Source of the DNA: Mimachlamys varia
Taxonomy: Eukaryota > Mollusca > Bivalvia > Pectinida > Pectinidae
Direction of reading: 5' to 3'
DNA: 64,000 nt
Assembly: GCA_947623455.1 (NCBI GenBank)
Contig: OX392534.1
Coordinates: 10,364,001-10,428,000 of the forward strand
Made by a program: the position numbers and the translations under genes. Numbering within the stretch: position 1 is the first letter of the stretch; each line of letters begins with the position of its first letter. The notes under the pieces were generated by a model. That model did not search any database, had not been told where the DNA came from, and was given only the letters and a program-made list of their open reading frames with translations. Below, in pieces: positions 58,770-64,000 of this stretch.

Positions 58770-60720
58770 CGATGGGAGCGTCACGGGCTATAAACAGTTA
58801 TTATTGTACACACGAATATGGATGTATATACCGCGTCGTCACCGCGTTTGACCGAGGGGACAGATAATGTTGTACAATGTGTTGGGAGAAATGTATATGA
58901 CAACGGTATCCGTATACTTAGAATAAAGAAACTAAAAATATTTGGATACAAAGATGGTGTCCCGTATCACACATAATTCAAGTTCTTAATATAATTTCAT
59001 AATATAACTCGGAAAATACGGCGAGATATGTAAACATTGAGGTGGCACGGGCTGTAACATTAACTGGAAAAGGAAGACGTGGCAATTGTGTTATTCTCTG
59101 GGCTGTATTGTAATACACGCATACGTGTCACGTGCAGTATCAAATAATATGGGTTGTACAAGACAGCATTATTCGTGAATTCAACAAATATCAGAATGCT
59201 TTCGAATGTCATGTGCTGTAACCAGCATCACAGAAACAATTATATGGACATAAAGGGAAATAAGCAACATCGGTGGGCGTCTGTTACAGCTAATTAAGCT
59301 GAGTCAAACATTAATTAAATATAACTTGCAGTAGACCCAGACAACGGATGATTGTAAAAAAATAAAAAATAAATCATACATACACTTTAATGCTTGATAC
59401 ATACATACGTGTACATATAGCATATTTAAGCATTTTGTTCCTTTAAAAAAAAAAAAAAAAAACCAAGGTAATAATGATAACCACATTAGTCGTATATATA
59501 CATCTACTTATACAAACACACTTATACTTTACACATCAATATGTATACATTTGTTTGTACATGTTTATGCACACAGGTACACACACTCGATTTCGAAAAT
59601 GCTAAAATTTAGCTTACGGAACAGAAAAAACGGAAACAGTAGTCTACTGATTAGTCATATGATGAGTATCTATTTACCTTTTTTCCCTCTTAAAAGATTA
59701 AAGAGCAATTATGACTCATAAAGACGAGAGACATTGTCCATGACTGCATTCCGTGCACAAATCTGCCTCCTGACCACCAAATTTTGGACAGTTCATGGGT
59801 CGCTGTGGCCATTTGTCAGATATGCACAACGCAATGCAGCCAAGGGAAAATGTCATTTATGGTGTGATAGCGAGGCTCAAATGCTAATTACAAATTATTA
59901 TTTAATTGATAAAATAGTAAAATAGTAAAGCACCACCCAAAAAGTTATCTAGTTCAGAGGAGACTGGTAAAGATAATAATCGGTATCCGTTTAAAATTTA
60001 GATATATTTGAATGAGTACAGCGGCTCATATGTTGTAGACATTACAGTATGAATTTGCATAATTCAGTATAAACTGAAGTGGGGGTGTGTGAGAACGTAT
60101 GCATATGGGGTCACGGGCTGTAACCAGTGTCACACATGAACTGAAGGGGAAGACATGGCTATGGTATAATATTTTGAACTGTATTGAAATGCACACTAGC
60201 GTGTCATGTGCAGTATCAATAAATCTAGATGGTGCAAGACAGCATTATATATGATTTCACCAAATATTGGAATGAATACTAGTGTCACGGGCTGTAACCA
60301 GCCTCACAGGAACAAGTATATGAACGTAAACGCGAATAAGCTGTATATAACAGCTGCATTGTACTTCAGCCGAGTCAACTTACATGTTAACTAACATTCA
60401 TTAAACTATTAATATTACTTGCAGTATAACGAGTCAGAGGATCATAATACTAGACAGTATGCATATATATACCCCTAAATACCTGACCAATGCATATATT
60501 ATGGAACATAAAGAGAAGAAGACGTATCATGCTTATTTAAAGAGTTGATACATTAAAAGTCATTAAAAAGGATGATAGTGGTAAGTATTTATTTATTAAT
60601 TTATCTTATTATCTTTGAGATTTAAGAGCAATTATGCATTCATAAAGATAAGAGACATTGCCCATAACTGCATTCCGTGCACAAATCTGCCTCCTGACCA
60701 CCAAATTTTGGACAAATTGA
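58770..60720. repeat. Diverged direct duplication of a 0.7-1 kb segment
   Basis: 59046-59345 and 60112-60440 share cacgggctgtaac, tgcagtatcaa, acaagacagcatta, gctgtaaccagc.tcacag and cttgcagta in the same order. 59731-59775 and 60655-60699 share actgcattccgtgcacaaat then ctgcctcctgaccaccaaat. The offset changes from about 1066 to 924 bp because of indels. A weaker third match (gtcacgggctataaacag) lies at 58782. No coding capacity seen. Confidence 0.75.
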
Positions 60721-60772
60721 ATCTGTATACATTAAACTCAATCGCCCTATACCGGCGTTTTACAACGTAACA

Positions 60773-60788
60773 CCCCCCCCCCCCCCCC
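60773..60788. repeat. Poly-C run
   Basis: Sixteen C in a row, followed by aacccccat. Confidence 0.9.
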
Positions 60789-62340
60789 AACCCCCATATG
60801 GTTTTTCTTGTATGTGAAAAGGTCTTTCTCTTCAGATATATATTTCAATAAGCCGTTTTACTGGAATATTATAAAGGGAATATTACAATACACGCTTTCA
60901 AGTTTTACACACGCATTTCGTGTAACAGAGGAATGAAAGAGTTATCCCTTGGGAGGCCCCAAAACCAAATCAAAACTGTGTCACCGGCAATCCAGAAGAA
61001 AACTGTAACATGCAAACAATTGGGCTGTTAGTCTCTCCCTTGAATACTTCCCATCCCTCATTATGCTTCCGTAATATAATCCTTACGTTAAAGTTTGATC
61101 ATTCGGCCACTTTTCGCTTGGTAGTTACATGTAGGTCACGCGGATCGCCATTTTTTGTTTACCGATGTAGCTTGTTATGCGCATGCGTTATATTATGTGA
61201 TGCAAAAAAATTTACATGTCCAAATCGTTGATCAACGAATAGTGATTCCCTTTTTTAATTATTAATTAAAATTTTTGAGAACATATTTCAGCGTAAATCG
61301 CCCATTAATTTTCCACAAGAGTATACATTTAATTCATATATACAATAATTCTAAATAAGCATAAAAAAATATAGTTTTACCGAGATGCCTCTTTAAGCTA
61401 TAAAACCTTTTTTCTTCTGTTTTGGAGTACACAAGATTAAATGCTTGAGGCATTTCTTTAAAATACCAGTCTATATGGACGTTTGTAGATTAAATCGGCT
61501 CACAAGTGTTCATAATAGGACCGTATGCCATTCTACGCTGACGAAAAACGTGAAAGTTCATTTTTTGAAAATATTTTTATTCCCAATTTTTAACATGAAA
61601 AGTGCATTTGAATAACATGCAGATTACAAATTTTCTTCTGTACACACTTTTGTTTTCATACTAAAAATGTAATATACAGCTCCCATAGATTGTCTTTTCC
61701 CGGTTTACTTCTGTAAGCTAAATTTCCTTGCCATCGAGGGCGGGAACTGATGTTTACCTGTCTTACAATGCGAAACCCATCTGCACTAATTATGAACCTG
61801 GTTTATTATAAGTAATGAGAAGTGCATTTATAAAGAAAGAGAAAAATGTAGAAAAGGCAAGACGAGGCAAACGTGCAAAACTTGACACTCTTGTCTCTAT
61901 GTCACGTGACGGACCATGTGACCGATTCGACAAATCTTCGACGTAAACGAACATGGCGCTGTACACAAACAGAAGCCAAACACACGAGAAAATGTGTCCA
62001 TATACATTAAAGATGAGAGAATTTCAAAATAATATACACGTACAAACACTCCCGTCGCCCGACGATATATCTTGACAGGATATATCTCAGAAGTATATAT
62101 GGAAGTACCATACAGCAATACCTGCATCATTCATAAATGTTATATATGTTAGCATGACAGCTGTGCTGATCCAGGATGTGGCCGAACACTTATCTATAAT
62201 TCTCGAAGATTAATGTACATGTTGTTTCAAGATCAGAGCTGTCCCCGGTAGGCGCCCCAAAAGGGTGCGCCAAACAACTAGTTATACAATTACATGTATA
62301 TCAAGAGTGATAGCTAATTTCGGAAGTCACTAAAATGATG
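60789..62340. other. Intergenic, nothing recognised
   Basis: AT-rich with scattered short open frames; no splice-bounded exon, RNA gene or array. Confidence 0.45.
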
Positions 62341-62558
62341 AGCCCTACAACTAGTTCCAGTAAAACAGTACAATAACAGGGGGCACACTACAACTAGTTC
62401 TGGTAAAACAGTACAATAACAGGGAGCGCACTACAACTACTTCCGGTAAAACAGTACAATAACAGGGGGCACTACAACTAGTTCCGGTAAAACAGTACAA
62501 TAACAGGGGGCACTACAACTAGTTCCGGTAAAACAGTACAATAAGAAGGGGCGCACTA
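62341..62558. repeat. About 43 bp tandem repeat, five copies
   Basis: Units read actacaactagttccggtaa then aacagtacaataacaggggg with 39-43 bp spacing. Two related half-decayed copies occur at 63718-63797. Confidence 0.9.
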
Positions 62559-63219
62559 CACTGAGGTTCGCTGAAGTATCCCATTACCTACAAATGTGTG
62601 CGGTCATTCTGTAGGGACAGCAAATGAAAAACTTTGATGTCATCTCGTGATCGGCAATCGTCAATGGTATCGGCTGGTATCATCCTACAATGTTGAAATC
62701 AAGGCCTAGGGGAGCTGCTGAGTTGACAAAAACACAACTTTACCCAAGATTTGTTAGCTTACACAAGTCAATAAACATTGGCTTCCGCATACGTATATCG
62801 ATCCATCTGGTCTATTAACTAGTTCAAGTTTCAATTTCAGATATTTTACAAGATGGCAATTTTATTTTCGTTCGCATGGTCGCAAATCAGTTCTCTGCAA
62901 AAGTAGCTGATCTTTTTTATGTAGACTACCAGGTCTAACCCCGAAGCATTGCATGGGGACATTTGGATAAAATATAGATCTTGATCGAATGGTTTCACAT
63001 TTAAATTAAATTGGCGTTTAATTTTTGCCTTGTTTTTTATGTTGCATATCATTTCAATACATGAAAAGTATGTGAACAGTACGATAAGGAGATAATATTG
63101 GAATTATAGTTGACAAAAACTAATACATGTATAGATAAGTTAATTCGTGTATATTAGTAGCAAATGGAACAAAAAGTAGCAATCATACAATGTATCAAAT
63201 AGGTCATACATCGCTGTAA
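62559..63219. other. Intergenic, nothing recognised
   Basis: No gene or repeat seen. Confidence 0.45.
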
Positions 63220-63430
63220 CAGAGGCGTGCCAGGACAATTTAGGTCGTCCAGTGTTTATGCTCGGAGACGTTGTTGCAGTATACATCATAACCATGCAGA
63301 CAGAGTGTTGCGTCAGTATTTTACAATGTTGGGCGTAGATTTCTCCCTATATATTCGTACAAATTTTAATCCGGTAGAAAACTGTTTTTCTAAAATAAAA
63401 AAAAAAGATTTTCACCCGAGGAAGGTTTAA
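63220..63430 (+). pseudogene. Decayed fragment of a DDE transposase C-terminus (Tc1/mariner or IS630-like)
   Basis: The frame reads ...CSIHHNHADRVLRQYF...GVDFSLYIRTNFNPVENCFSKIKKK. A DNxxIHH-like segment, then a hydrophobic GVDF stretch, then NPVENCFSKIK, correspond to the second half of a DDE domain, where the final acidic residue sits in NPxEN. The first Asp region is altered, the usual PxYSPDF before NPVEN is degraded, and the frame ends at once. A non-functional remnant. Confidence 0.6.
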
Positions 63431-63717
63431 TGACTTAGCCGTTATAAACATACCTAAAACTAACCATTGTAAAAATTATTGGTGAAATTTACCGGTACTC
63501 AGGATACTTCTGGAAAGTGTAAACCCGCAACATGAGTATGGTGTTTGGAATTTGGACAGCTGGTACATGCTCACTCCGCCCCGCCCTCGGTTAAATTGAC
63601 ACTGTTTGTGAATTGATAAACAAGCACACAATTTGTGAAATCAATTCACGTGACTGATGATTTGAATGATCAGAAAGGCATATTCGGTACTAAGCGCACA
63701 CCAGTGAACAACCACAA

Positions 63718-63797
63718 TGATCAGCTCTACAACTACTTCCGGTAAAACATTACATTAACAGGGGGCGCACCACAACTATGTAGTTCCGGTCAAACAC
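63718..63797. repeat. Two outlying copies of the 43 bp repeat at 62341
   Basis: ctctacaactacttccggta then aaacattacattaacagggg matches the 62.3 kb units, and a second partial copy follows (actatgtagttccggtcaaa). Confidence 0.75.
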
Positions 63798-64000
63798 ATC
63801 CTCGATATCCAGGGGTTACGATCACCTATGTAATCTACACCCCTGGAATATATCATGGCAAAATTGAAAGCTCCCGGGTCTGCCACCTAGCGGTCGGTGT
63901 GCGTTGTGTCCCTTTGAATCACGTAATCACCGACCAATCAAAATTGCGTGTAACAAAACGGCTTCTGCAATGAATGTAAACAAGGAAGAACATCTCATTC

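Overview
This is animal nuclear DNA. It has spliced genes with canonical GT/AG introns, introns full of minisatellites, hairpin (MITE-like) elements, a tRNA-derived SINE and an APE-type LINE. The repeat types, especially the SINE and a repeat near 23.4 kb that I recall from bivalve genomes, suggest a mollusc and probably a bivalve. That assignment is inference; no database was searched.

Layout: (1) 1-6.15 kb is a 42-43 bp minisatellite that carries a splice acceptor in every unit. It runs into the transmembrane exon of a single-pass receptor whose last two exons (6154-6254, 6623-6731, + strand) end in an NPxY-containing tail. (2) 7.1-8.3 kb is a 40 bp minisatellite just past that gene. (3) 8.3-13.7 kb is AT-rich and intergenic, with two arrays built from the palindrome ATAAGATATCTTAT and two hairpin elements. 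(4) 13.76-20.40 kb is a two-exon RING-finger gene. Its 5.4 kb intron splits the RING between the first cysteine pair and the rest, and holds an 84 bp minisatellite, a 38 bp minisatellite and a hairpin transposon with an 8 bp target duplication. (5) 20.4-29.8 kb is intergenic: a 62 bp minisatellite interrupted by a hairpin element, then a nest of inverted-repeat elements. (6) 29.87-47.39 kb is a receptor gene with a signal peptide, one CUB-like domain and one transmembrane helix. It has two possible terminal exons in the same splice phase (40460-41259 and 46058-47394), each encoding a different Arg/Ser/Asp-rich tail. Intron 1 holds a 2.6 kb array of 37 bp units and intron 2 a SINE. Between the two terminal exons is a 60 bp repeat carrying five AATAAA motifs. 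(7) 47.4-54.3 kb is mostly unannotated. (8) 54.49-58.07 kb, minus strand, is an uninterrupted 1193-residue LINE protein with a 2A-like DVESNPGP motif before its endonuclease. (9) 58.1-64 kb has a diverged direct duplication, a short minisatellite and a decayed transposase.

The two receptor genes and the RING gene were assembled by hand from splice sites and matching phases; all joins keep frame. The strongest candidates for something undescribed are the CUB receptor with alternative tails and a poly(A)-signal array between them, and the receptor whose transmembrane-exon acceptor has been multiplied about 145-fold into a minisatellite.
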